A stretch of DNA of 6,087 bases from assembly GCA_018674025.1 (NCBI GenBank), contig JABHBC010000251.1, positions 1 through 6,087 on the forward strand, written 5' to 3'. A model generated the notes under the pieces. That model made no database searches and had not been told where the DNA came from. It saw only the letters and a program-made list of their open reading frames with translations. Both the position numbers and the translations under genes were made by a program. Source of the DNA: Flavobacteriaceae bacterium (GTDB lineage Bacteria; Bacteroidota; Bacteroidia; Flavobacteriales; Flavobacteriaceae). Every line of letters starts with the position of its first letter. Position 1 is the stretch's first letter. Positions 1 through 6,087 of this stretch are shown here, piece after piece.

Positions 1-224
1 ACCTTATATATATAACGGAATTAAAACTCAATTTTGTAAATTCAATCTGAAAAAATGTTTGATTTTAGCTCAGAAGCTTTGGAACAAAGCCTGTTGGGAA
101 AACTGCTAAAAGCGAAAAGTGCCATATTAGTGCCAACTTTTGTTATATTTATGAAAGATATTTCTAATAACCTGTGATAGCTTTTAGTAGCTTTTCGAGA
201 CTGGTTAGAGAAGTGAGAGTAAAC
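1..224. other. Intergenic stretch without a convincing gene
   Basis: I see no recognisable gene here. The longest open stretch with an ATG is on the plus strand at 55-177, giving 40 residues (begins MFDFSSEALEQ, ends KDISNNL). It has no recognisable domain, and in-frame stops lie shortly upstream. A second short plus-strand frame from 171 runs into the terminator hairpin and is equally unconvincing. The minus strand gives only a roughly 27-residue ORF. The stretch does contain a pair of AGTGCCA direct repeats, listed separately. It lies beyond the 3' end of the tRNA, a common place for integrated elements to begin, but no integrase sequence is visible. Confidence 0.5.
118..135. repeat. Phased direct repeat AGTGCCA x2
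   Basis: AGTGCCA occurs at 118-124 and again at 129-135, an 11-base period, so both copies face the same side of the helix. The pair is framed by AAAAGT (115-120) and ACTTTT (136-141), which are inverted relative to each other. Such spacing is typical of a protein-binding site, for example recombinase arm sites or a repressor operator. The function is unknown, and two copies of a 7-mer could arise by chance. Confidence 0.4.
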
Positions 225-256
225 AAAAAAAGGCTTACATCTCTGTAAACCTTTTT
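225..256. terminator. Bidirectional intrinsic terminator after tRNA-Asn
   Basis: Read on the minus strand, GGTTTAC pairs with GTAAGCC around a six-base AGAGAT loop, giving seven pairs including one G-U. The stem is extended by A5 pairing with the following T run. The A run on one side and the T run on the other allow termination in both directions. It begins within two bases of the tRNA 3' end, so it most likely ends the tRNA transcript and may also stop any plus-strand transcription from the left. Confidence 0.8.
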
Positions 257-257
257 G

Positions 258-331
258 CTCCTCCTCAAAGACTCGAACTTTGGACCCTCTGATTAACAGT
301 CAGATGCTCTAACCAACTGAGCTAAGGAGGA
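258..331 (-). tRNA. tRNA-Asn (anticodon GTT)
   Basis: This is a complete 74-nucleotide cloverleaf on the minus strand. The acceptor stem TCCTCCT/AGGAGGA pairs over seven bases. The D arm is GCTC/GAGC with an AGTTGGTTA loop. The anticodon stem TCTGA/TCAGA encloses the loop CTGTTAA, so the anticodon is GTT (plus-strand positions 295-297), reading Asn codons AAC and AAT. The variable loop is GGGTC, and the T arm CAAAG/CTTTG encloses TTCGAGT. The discriminator base is G, as expected for bacterial tRNA-Asn. The CCA end is not encoded: the genome continues CAAAAA, so CCA must be added after transcription. The gene has its own upstream -7 element and a terminator immediately downstream. Confidence 0.97.
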
Positions 332-351
332 ATATCATTAAATAATGAGCG

Positions 352-359
352 CAAATATA
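352..359 (-). promoter_or_regulatory. -7 promoter element for tRNA-Asn
   Basis: The minus strand reads TATATTTG, a full match to the Bacteroidota -7 consensus TAnnTTTG. It ends 20 bases before the first tRNA nucleotide, which would place transcription start near 345 and give a 5' leader of about 14 bases. A good TTTG -33 element is missing; only a T-rich tract lies at the right distance. The match itself is seen; promoter activity is inferred. Confidence 0.55.
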
Positions 360-361
360 TA

Positions 362-389
362 TATTATTTTTTAATCTTTAAAAATAATA
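362..389 (-). terminator. AT-only inverted repeat after rseP, possible weak terminator
   Basis: TATTATTTTT (362-371) and AAAAATAATA (380-389) are perfect inverted copies separated by eight bases. They begin three bases beyond the rseP stop codon. The stem has no G-C pair and is not followed by a clean U run, so it may be a weak terminator or an mRNA end-protecting hairpin. It also covers the expected -33 area of the tRNA promoter, so it may instead simply be AT-rich promoter DNA. Confidence 0.3.
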
Positions 390-391
390 CG

Positions 392-1735
392 CTAATTAAA
401 TATGGCTTTAAATATATCATTACCATTAGCGAATATAACTAATGAAATTAAAATTAAAAATCCTGTAACCTGAGCGTATTCCATAAACTTATCCGACGGC
501 TTACTGCCTGTAGCCATTTCATATAACAAAAACATCACGTGTCCACCATCTAAAGCAGGAATAGGTAATAAATTAAGCACACCCAGCATTATAGATAAAA
601 ATGCAGTTATAGACCAAAAGTCTAACCAACTAAAAGACGAAGGAAATATATTTCCAATAGCTATAAACCCTCCAAGGCCCTTGTAAGCTCCAGTTTCTGG
701 ACTAAATATTGCCTTAAATTGACCTAAATAACTACTAACAGTAGCGCTAAAAGTCGTAGCTCCAACTGAAATACTTTCGCTTAAGCTATAAGTCTCTGTT
801 ACCAATTCTATATAGCCATTGTCAATTAAATCTGCGGGTGAAGCCCCAAACAGAATTCCAAGTTTTCCGTTTTCGTCGACATTAAGTGTTTTTGAAATTG
901 ACATTCCTTCTCTTAAAATACTAACTTCAATAGTTTGATTTTTATTCTTGGATAAAATTGATTCTATTTCATCTGCGTAAGGAGTTTTAATATCATTAAC
1001 AGACTCAATAATATCATTTTTTAATAAATTAAAATTTTTATTTAATGATTCATCTGTTACAGATTGAATAATAAGCGGAGATCTAAAGCCAAATAAGCTT
1101 CTGTCTTTACTTGTGCTTAATTTTCCTAAAAAATCAACTGGTAATATTATCTCGACGATTTGTCCATCTCTATCAACTTCATATGTTTTAGCACTTATTA
1201 TAGACTTTCTCAACTCTGAATAATTATCAAATTCTTGGTTGTTTATAGAAATAATTTTGTCTCCTGTTTTAAAGCCAGCATCAGTTAATATGGGGTTAGT
1301 TATTAAATACCCGCCTTTAACACTTTCATTTGGAAAAAATTGTTTCCCATTAGAGTAAGCCAAACCTATATATATAACAAGAGCTAAAATAAAGTTTACA
1401 GTAACTCCTCCAAGCATTATAATTAACCTCTGCCATGACGGTTTCGATCTAAATTCCCATGGTTGAGCAGGCTTAGACATTTGTTCTGTATCCATACTCT
1501 CATCAATCATTCCAGCAATTTTAACATATCCCCCTAGTGGTAAAGCCCCAATTCCATATTCTGTGTCTCCAACTTTCTTTTTGAATAAAGAAAAAGGCCA
1601 GTCAAAAAATAAATAAAACTTTTCAACTTTTGTTTTGAATAATTTAGCTGGGATAAAGTGTCCTAACTCGTGAAGAACAACTAATATGGATAAACTCAAT
1701 AATAATTGTGAAACTTTTATAATAATGTCAATCAT
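392..1735 (-). CDS. rseP: RseP family site-2 zinc metalloprotease (M50B)
   Basis: This 447-residue inner-membrane protease cuts substrates within the bilayer, classically anti-sigma factors already trimmed outside the membrane, and can also clear remnant signal peptides. The first membrane segment (about 8-30) carries the zinc site HELGH at 22-26 (ligands H22 and H26, catalytic E23). The conserved LPLGGYVKIAGM follows at 65-76. A second membrane segment lies around 103-126. Two PDZ-like regions follow, about 140-205 and 218-295. The third zinc ligand lies in the family motif NLLPIPALDGGH (388-399, D396) in membrane segment three, and a last membrane segment spans about 421-437. Length matches the family. 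The ATG start puts HELGH at the normal distance from the N-terminus; the stop is TAG. There is no clear promoter in the 69 bases upstream, so it may be co-transcribed with the M1 peptidase gene. Its substrate here cannot be told. Confidence 0.96.
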   Translation of the reverse strand: MIDIIIKVSQLLLSLSILVVLHELGHFIPAKLFKTKVEKFYLFFDWPFSLFKKKVGDTEYGIGALPLGGYVKIAGMIDESMDTEQMSKPAQPWEFRSKPSWQRLIIMLGGVTVNFILALVIYIGLAYSNGKQFFPNESVKGGYLITNPILTDAGFKTGDKIISINNQEFDNYSELRKSIISAKTYEVDRDGQIVEIILPVDFLGKLSTSKDRSLFGFRSPLIIQSVTDESLNKNFNLLKNDIIESVNDIKTPYADEIESILSKNKNQTIEVSILREGMSISKTLNVDENGKLGILFGASPADLIDNGYIELVTETYSLSESISVGATTFSATVSSYLGQFKAIFSPETGAYKGLGGFIAIGNIFPSSFSWLDFWSITAFLSIMLGVLNLLPIPALDGGHVMFLLYEMATGSKPSDKFMEYAQVTGFLILISLVIFANGNDIFKAIFN

Positions 1736-1804
1736 TGTATTTGATAATTATGAAGGGGCTAAAATAAAGGAATCTAACATAAAAAAGAAGAAAAAAGACT
1801 TACT

Positions 1805-3733
1805 TTATCTTACAATTAAAGATTTATAAATATTACCTGATTCGGAATCAAACTTTAAAAAATACTGTCCTTGATTTAATGTCCCGAGTTCTAAGTTTTT
1901 CGAATATGCGTACGTAGAAATTAATTGTCCATTAATATTATACAATTCTATATTGTTAATTTCTAAAAAATAAGGCTTTTTGATTTCAATATTCGAATGA
2001 GTTGGGTTGGGATAAATAACTAATTTATCGTTGATTTCAGGGACCTGTGAACTTAAAAGAATCTGATTATTTTTTGAAATTACATCAAACTCTGGATTAA
2101 CTTCAATAGATGAAACGTTGAAATCCATATCATATATAAAAATCTGATTATTATAATTATGATCTAATATTAAATCCAACTCTTCTCCTGAATCACCAAA
2201 AACTCTTATTGTAATTAGGCCTTCAAAAAAATCAACTGATTCGTGACTTGATTCTTGGTTTAATATTATCTGTAATTCTGAAGATGGCTGCCCCCATTCT
2301 GCTATATAACTTGGGTATCCTTGGTTAAACAACCAATCATCAAAAAATTCTGATAATTCCATTTGAGTGGTTTGTTCTACTGAGGATATAAAATCACTAG
2401 AGTTTGCATATCCATAAGAAAATTCAGGGTTTGATAAATAATTTTGTAAACTTTCATAAAATAAGTCTTCTCCAATTTTTTGTCGAAGCATATGCAAAAC
2501 CATAGATCCTTTATTGTATGAAAGTCTACCACTAAAAACTCTATTAACAGTTAAAGTGTCTTCAGCCGGCACATATACGGATCCATATGTCTGACTTGTA
2601 ATCGAATTAACTTTTTGTTGTTTCCATGATTTAAAAGAAGACTCTCCGTCTAAATGTTCAATAACTAGCCCAGATAAATAAGTTGCAAAACCTTCATTTA
2701 GCCAAATATCTTGCCAACTACCACAGGTGATTTTATTCCCAAACCATTGGTGTGCTAATTCGTGTGCAATCAACCCTCTACTAAAATTACCCATAAATGA
2801 AACAGTAGTGTGTTCCATTCCTCCTCCCCAACCAAATTGAGCATGTCCATATTTTTCATTTGAAAAAGGATATTCCTCGAATTTTTCAGTGAAGAAATCC
2901 ATAATATCAACCGTGACTAAGGTTTGTTCTTGGGCTGTAGAAAAATCTTCTGGATAAACATAATTTACTATTTCAAATGGGTTTCCATTGTTAGACACTT
3001 CATGCGAATATATTTCATAATTAGTGACCGCTACAGCTATGAGGTATGCTGGGATTGGATAATTATGTCTAAAATGAGTTGTTTTAAAATTATCATTATA
3101 AGTTTGACTTATTTCAAGACCATTTGATGCTGAAATATATTCTTCATTATCAGAGTTGTATACAGGAGTATTTATGTATACATCAATAGAATCTATCTTG
3201 TCATTTAAATCTTGTTTACAAGGCCACCATCCTTTAGCTCCATAGGGTTCTGAAAGGGTCCAAACTATTGGATCGCCATTGTGATAGGATTGTTCAAAAG
3301 AGCCGAAACCAGAACTTACAGGGTTGCCAGAATAGGTTACACTTAATGAATCGATAGTTCCTTGGCTTTGTAATTGAGCAAGTTCAATTACTAATTCATC
3401 ATCTGAATTTTGAGTGTAGTTTAAGTTTGTGTTAGTAGACAAATGGGTAACATTTTCAACTTGCATATTATCAGACAAATCGAAAGTTATTTGAGTTAAA
3501 TCATCCAAAGCCAAAAAGTGAGAAGTTATAGTTCCAGAAATAAAGGCTTCATCAGGATCTAAGTTTATATCGAGTTTATGATACTTTAAATCATAATTAA
3601 TTGTGTTAACGTTAATTTTTTGTGATAAGATTTTTTTAGCTAACTCAGATTCAGAGTTTAATAAATCATCAATGTTGTTTTGTGAGAAAAATATTACTGG
3701 CCAAATAAAGGCTAAAACTTTAATAAACATCAT
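1805..3733 (-). CDS. Secreted M1 family aminopeptidase with T9SS type A sorting domain
   Basis: This 642-residue zinc aminopeptidase is predicted to remove N-terminal residues from peptides outside the cell or at its surface. A short signal peptide (about 1-18, ending FFSQ) is followed by the beta-rich M1 N-terminal domain (about 45-240, with the typical WWPCKQDL at 169-176). The catalytic domain carries the substrate-anchoring segment GGGMEHTT (303-310; many M1 enzymes have GxMEN). The zinc site is HELAHQW at 324-330 (H324, E325, H328), with E347 in NEGFA as third ligand. Y405 in SYNKGS fits the transition-state tyrosine. Residues about 571-642 form a T9SS sorting domain (VIYPNPTHSN, LYNINGQLI, final KSLIVR). 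No large C-terminal ERAP1-type helical domain is present. Two adjacent ATGs (3733 and 3730) could start it. A -7 element lies 22 bases upstream. Substrate preference is not readable. Confidence 0.93.
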   Translation of the reverse strand: MMFIKVLAFIWPVIFFSQNNIDDLLNSESELAKKILSQKINVNTINYDLKYHKLDINLDPDEAFISGTITSHFLALDDLTQITFDLSDNMQVENVTHLSTNTNLNYTQNSDDELVIELAQLQSQGTIDSLSVTYSGNPVSSGFGSFEQSYHNGDPIVWTLSEPYGAKGWWPCKQDLNDKIDSIDVYINTPVYNSDNEEYISASNGLEISQTYNDNFKTTHFRHNYPIPAYLIAVAVTNYEIYSHEVSNNGNPFEIVNYVYPEDFSTAQEQTLVTVDIMDFFTEKFEEYPFSNEKYGHAQFGWGGGMEHTTVSFMGNFSRGLIAHELAHQWFGNKITCGSWQDIWLNEGFATYLSGLVIEHLDGESSFKSWKQQKVNSITSQTYGSVYVPAEDTLTVNRVFSGRLSYNKGSMVLHMLRQKIGEDLFYESLQNYLSNPEFSYGYANSSDFISSVEQTTQMELSEFFDDWLFNQGYPSYIAEWGQPSSELQIILNQESSHESVDFFEGLITIRVFGDSGEELDLILDHNYNNQIFIYDMDFNVSSIEVNPEFDVISKNNQILLSSQVPEINDKLVIYPNPTHSNIEIKKPYFLEINNIELYNINGQLISTYAYSKNLELGTLNQGQYFLKFDSESGNIYKSLIVR

Positions 3734-3755
3734 TAATAATTGTTTGAATATCAGT

Positions 3756-3763
3756 CAAAAATA
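3756..3763 (-). promoter_or_regulatory. -7 promoter element for the M1 peptidase gene
   Basis: The minus strand reads TATTTTTG, a full match to TAnnTTTG, ending 22 bases before the ATG at 3733. Predicted transcription start is near 3749, leaving a short AT-rich 5' UTR of about 15 bases with no Shine-Dalgarno sequence. I find no TTTG at the usual -33 spacing, so the upstream half is weak or regulator-dependent. It may also drive rseP, which has no visible promoter of its own. Confidence 0.5.
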
Positions 3764-3786
3764 CTAATTAAATGCTAATTGTATTG

Positions 3787-3794
3787 TATTTTTG
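3787..3794 (+). promoter_or_regulatory. -7 promoter element for the SCO/P19-like operon
   Basis: The plus strand reads TATTTTTG, the same eight bases as the divergent element at 3756-3763 and a full match to TAnnTTTG. It ends 17 bases before the ATG at 3812. Predicted start is near 3801, giving an 11-base leader. No clear -33 TTTG is present. Because this element lies downstream of the TTG codon at 3779, it argues that translation starts at 3812 or 3818. Confidence 0.5.
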
Positions 3795-3811
3795 TTTTCT
3801 CTTTAATTTTA

Positions 3812-4483
3812 ATGTCTATGAAAGGAAGTTTTTCAAATTATAAGTGGATAGGCCTTGCAATAATTGTATGGGGTGTGATTTCGGTGAGTCTTTTCTACAG
3901 TATTTTAAAACCCGTGGAAAGACTTCCAATTTACCAGCCAGCATCGGTTAATAGTGAATTAGTTGACACCACTATAGTTCATAAAATAAATTATCATAAA
4001 ATTTCTGATTTTAGTCTCACTAATCAAAATGGGGAAACAGTAACTCAAAGTAAATATGATAATAAAATTTACGTAGCAGATTTCTTTTTTACAACTTGCC
4101 AATCTATTTGTCCAATAATGACAAAAAACATGAAAGACATTCAAGATAAATTAATTAAAGATTCCGAAGTTTTATTATTATCTCATACTGTATTTCCTGA
4201 AATTGATTCTGTTGAAGTTTTAAAAAAATATGCTGTTGAGAATCAAGTCATAGACTCTAAATGGGATTTAGTTACAGGTGATAAGAAGGAGATATATGAT
4301 TTAGCAAGAAAATCATATTTGGCCGCTAAAGACAATAGCTTTGGTGAATACGAGATGATACACACCGAAAATTTTGTTCTAATCGATAAGAAAAAGCAAA
4401 TTCGAGGTTTTTATGATGGAACCAATAAGGAAGAAATTGACAGACTTTATAAAGACATAAAAATTTTAAAAAACTCTAATTAA
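3812..4483 (+). CDS. SCO1/SenC family copper-binding thioredoxin-fold protein
   Basis: SCO proteins are membrane-anchored, face the periplasm, and deliver copper to (or reduce the cysteines of) the CuA site of cytochrome c oxidase; some act more generally in copper or thiol balance. From the ATG at 3812 the product has 223 residues. One membrane anchor lies at about 10-32, then a periplasmic thioredoxin fold. The copper ligands are visible: CQSIC (C96 and C100, the CxxxC motif after DFFFTT) and H184 in MIHTENFVLID, the position of the conserved family histidine. The frame stays open upstream to a TTG at 3779, but that would run through the promoter element and add a hydrophobic tail before the anchor, so I prefer 3812 (3818 is also possible). 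A P19-like gene follows after 37 bases, probably in the same operon. No oxidase genes lie in the window, so the target is inferred from the family. Confidence 0.92.
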   Translation: MSMKGSFSNYKWIGLAIIVWGVISVSLFYSILKPVERLPIYQPASVNSELVDTTIVHKINYHKISDFSLTNQNGETVTQSKYDNKIYVADFFFTTCQSICPIMTKNMKDIQDKLIKDSEVLLLSHTVFPEIDSVEVLKKYAVENQVIDSKWDLVTGDKKEIYDLARKSYLAAKDNSFGEYEMIHTENFVLIDKKKQIRGFYDGTNKEEIDRLYKDIKILKNSN

Positions 4484-4520
4484 ATCATCCTTAATATTAA
4501 TATCAAAAAATAATAAACAC

Positions 4521-5072
4521 ATGAAAAATATATTTACTATACTATGCTTATTAATATCAATTACAATGTACTCGCAATCTGAAAAACCAGAATTAGTAAT
4601 TGCAACAGAGAGAGTAGAACCGGGCATTGTATTTATTTTTGAAGGAGCAATAAAGGATAATATATCTCCGTCTTCAATGCATTTATCGGAAAATGAAACA
4701 AACATTCACATTGAAGCCAGAGTTAATTGGGATACCGATAATATTCCTAAAGGAACACCTGCTGGTGGATTTGTACCGTATTTATATATCTCTGCACATG
4801 TTATAAATCAAAAAACTGGGCTAAGTACTTTTGTTGACTTGTTGCCACATATTAATTTGGTTGATAATTTTCATTATGCCAGAAATATCTCTCTACCTGG
4901 ATCAGTTGAAGATAAATATTCTGTTAAATTTAATGTTACCAAGCCAAGTGGAACTGACTTAGCTTTACATATGGATTGGTTGAAATCTTATGGAAAGCAA
5001 TTATTAGAAAATAAAACTTTTTCCTACGATAATGTAGATTTTTCTGCAGTTGCTAAAGCAAGTAGAAATTAA
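4521..5072 (+). CDS. P19/Tp34-like periplasmic metal-binding protein (iron transport family)
   Basis: This 183-residue exported protein has a signal peptide (about 1-19, ending MYSQ; no lipobox). The mature part resembles the P19/Tp34 family, periplasmic proteins that bind copper and take part in ferrous or ferric iron uptake, often beside an FTR1-type permease. Matching landmarks in order are SSMHLSENE then IHIEA (62-66; H63 and E65), GGFVPYL (82-88), an N..TG turn (96-100), LLPHINLVDNFHYA (107-120; H110 and H118), LPG (125-127) and LALHMDW (147-153; H150). In Campylobacter P19, as I recall it, the ligands are His42, Met88, His95 and His132 with Glu44 nearby. H63, E65, H118 and H150 fit these, whereas the Met region is different here. 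It follows the SCO gene by 37 bases without its own clear promoter. No permease partner is in the window, so the transport role is inferred. Confidence 0.75.
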   Translation: MKNIFTILCLLISITMYSQSEKPELVIATERVEPGIVFIFEGAIKDNISPSSMHLSENETNIHIEARVNWDTDNIPKGTPAGGFVPYLYISAHVINQKTGLSTFVDLLPHINLVDNFHYARNISLPGSVEDKYSVKFNVTKPSGTDLALHMDWLKSYGKQLLENKTFSYDNVDFSAVAKASRN

Positions 5073-5076
5073 ATAA

Positions 5077-5904
5077 TTAGCCTAAAGCAACATCTAAAGA
5101 CATCATAATTATAAAGCCACCGATAAAGCCTAAGGTTGCAATATCTGTGTACTTATCTCTTTGAGTTTCAGGTATCACCTCCTCGACAACCACAAAAATC
5201 ATAGATCCAGCAGCAAATGCTAATGCATAAGGTAATATTGGAATAAAAACAGTCACAGCTAAAGCACCTATAACTGCTGCTATTGGCTCTACAATTGCTG
5301 ACATTTGACCATACCAAAAACTTTTAAATTTACTAGCACCATTTCTTCTCATCGGCATAGACACTGCCAAACCTTCAGGAAAATTTTGAATTCCAATTCC
5401 TAATGCCAAAGCAACAGCACCACCAATTGAAGCTTCAGGAATACCAGCAGCAACTCCTCCAAATAATACTCCTACAGCTAAGCCCTCAGGGATATTATGT
5501 AATGCAATTGCTAATACTAAAAGGGTAGTTCGATGCCAAGGCGTATCTGGACCTTCATTTTCATCATCTCCAAAATTAATATGTAAATGTGGTAAAACTT
5601 TATCCATTCCAAAAAGAGAAAAAGCTCCTAACGCAAAACCAATTGCAGCGGGTAAAACTTTTACAAAGCCCTCTCCTGGACTATTGTCTATTGCAGGGGC
5701 TAGCAAACTCCAAAAACTTGCTGCAACCATAACGCCTCCCGTAAAACCCAACATTCCATCTAAGACTGCTCTGTTTAACTTCTTAAAAAAGAAAACCAAA
5801 GAAGCTCCTAAAGCTGTTAAACCCCATGTAAAAAGGGAAGCATACAATGCTGCTAAAATTGGATGCTCTTTTCCAAAGACAACTAATTGTTCAAATGTAT
5901 TCAT
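5077..5904 (-). CDS. ZIP family divalent metal transporter (GufA-like)
   Basis: This 275-residue inner-membrane carrier is predicted to import divalent metal such as Zn2+, and possibly Fe2+ or Mn2+, into the cytoplasm. Eight hydrophobic segments fit the ZIP fold: about 13-39, 47-70, 83-100, 127-149, 158-181, 202-221, 224-243 and 255-273. The metal path is marked by HNIPEG (136-141) in segment four and QNFPEG (173-178) in segment five, the pair typical of bacterial GufA/ZupT-like members. GQMSAIVEP (199-207) and an acidic EE (241-242) follow. The loop between segments three and four (105-120) holds HLH and an acidic cluster, a likely metal-sensing or handling loop. Length is normal. It converges on the P19-like gene with four bases between stop codons, so it has a separate promoter to its right. 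No clear Fur, Zur or MntR site was found; substrate is undetermined. Confidence 0.93.
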   Translation of the reverse strand: MNTFEQLVVFGKEHPILAALYASLFTWGLTALGASLVFFFKKLNRAVLDGMLGFTGGVMVAASFWSLLAPAIDNSPGEGFVKVLPAAIGFALGAFSLFGMDKVLPHLHINFGDDENEGPDTPWHRTTLLVLAIALHNIPEGLAVGVLFGGVAAGIPEASIGGAVALALGIGIQNFPEGLAVSMPMRRNGASKFKSFWYGQMSAIVEPIAAVIGALAVTVFIPILPYALAFAAGSMIFVVVEEVIPETQRDKYTDIATLGFIGGFIIMMSLDVALG

Positions 5905-6087
5905 TGTTTTTGTATGTATAAATTGTTCGCTATTTTATTTGAAATTGAAAGTTTTTTTTCTCAATACCAAAATAAGGATACTTAAATACATTATATTGAT
6001 ACTTGTCATTTTCATATTGTAATCTTGATATATTTTTAATCACGAAGATAGTAAATGCAATTATTATTAAAATATTAATTTGTTTCA
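5905..6087. other. Non-coding upstream region of the ZIP gene
   Basis: Very AT-rich, with no gene I can support. The longest minus-strand ATG frame gives only about 26 residues (MKMTSINIMYLS start) and has no family features. The region must carry the promoter and 5' UTR of the ZIP gene. The best -7-like sequence is TATCTTCG on the minus strand (6050-6043), one mismatch from TAnnTTTG but about 140 bases from the start codon, so I do not call it. No palindromic metal-regulator box is evident. A plus-strand frame here (to 6022) is the antisense shadow of the ZIP gene running on. Confidence 0.5.

Noticed and set aside
55..177. 40-residue plus-strand ORF at the left end
   Set aside because: No recognisable domain, no promoter match, and its frame is closed just upstream. 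It is noted within the intergenic entry but not called as a gene.
190..215. Plus-strand TTCGAGACTGGTTAGAG resembling pieces of tRNA T-loop and D-arm
   Set aside because: The pieces are in the wrong order and have no matching stems, so it is not a tRNA or a duplicated tRNA end; resemblance is probably chance.
2924..3127. 67-codon plus-strand ORF inside the M1 peptidase gene
   Set aside because: It is antisense to a well-supported coding region, its composition is unlike a real protein, and it has no recognisable motif.
3779..3811. Upstream TTG start that would lengthen the SCO protein by 11 residues
   Set aside because: It would place translation across the TAnnTTTG element at 3787-3794. ATG codons at 3812 and 3818 give a normal N-terminus just before the membrane anchor.
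3959..4144. Minus-strand ORF within the SCO gene
   Set aside because: It is a shadow of the SCO coding frame, which shows the CxxxC and His motifs.
4466..4705. 79-codon minus-strand ORF across the SCO/P19-like junction
   Set aside because: It overlaps the signal peptide and ligand region of the P19-like gene on the other strand and has no family features.
5684..6022. 112-codon plus-strand ORF over the ZIP N-terminus and upstream region
   Set aside because: The first two thirds is antisense to the ZIP protein; the rest is low-complexity translation of AT-rich non-coding DNA.

Overview
The window reads as ordinary chromosomal DNA of a low-GC member of the Bacteroidota, most likely a flavobacterium. 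Four signs support this: (1) TAnnTTTG-type -7 promoter elements instead of sigma70 -10 boxes, (2) no Shine-Dalgarno sequences before the start codons, (3) signal peptides ending in 'SQ', and (4) a secreted protein with a C-terminal type IX secretion (T9SS type A) sorting domain. No phage, IS or CRISPR structure is visible.

Layout from left to right. Bases 1-224 hold no convincing gene but contain a short helically phased direct repeat. A bidirectional hairpin terminator (225-256) follows. Next, on the minus strand, is tRNA-Asn(GTT) (258-331), with its own -7 element (352-359). An AT-only inverted repeat (362-389) sits between that element and the end of rseP. The minus-strand rseP site-2 protease (392-1735) lies downstream of a secreted M1 aminopeptidase (1805-3733). 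A 78-base divergent promoter region (3734-3811) separates these from a plus-strand pair: a SCO1/SenC family copper protein (3812-4483) and a P19/Tp34-like periplasmic metal-binding protein (4521-5072). A minus-strand ZIP family metal transporter (5077-5904) converges on this pair with only 4 bases between the stop codons. The right end (5905-6087) is the non-coding upstream region of the ZIP gene.

Functionally there are two themes. The left half is proteolysis: intramembrane cleavage by RseP and extracellular peptide trimming by the M1 enzyme. The right half is metal handling in the envelope: SCO (copper delivery to, or thiol chemistry at, cytochrome oxidase), the P19-like protein (iron uptake, copper-binding site) and ZIP (divalent metal import). 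I do not see a clearly novel system. The points most worth a second look are the altered metal-ligand segment of the P19-like protein, the back-to-back promoters with a phased repeat between them, and the possible element boundary beside the tRNA.
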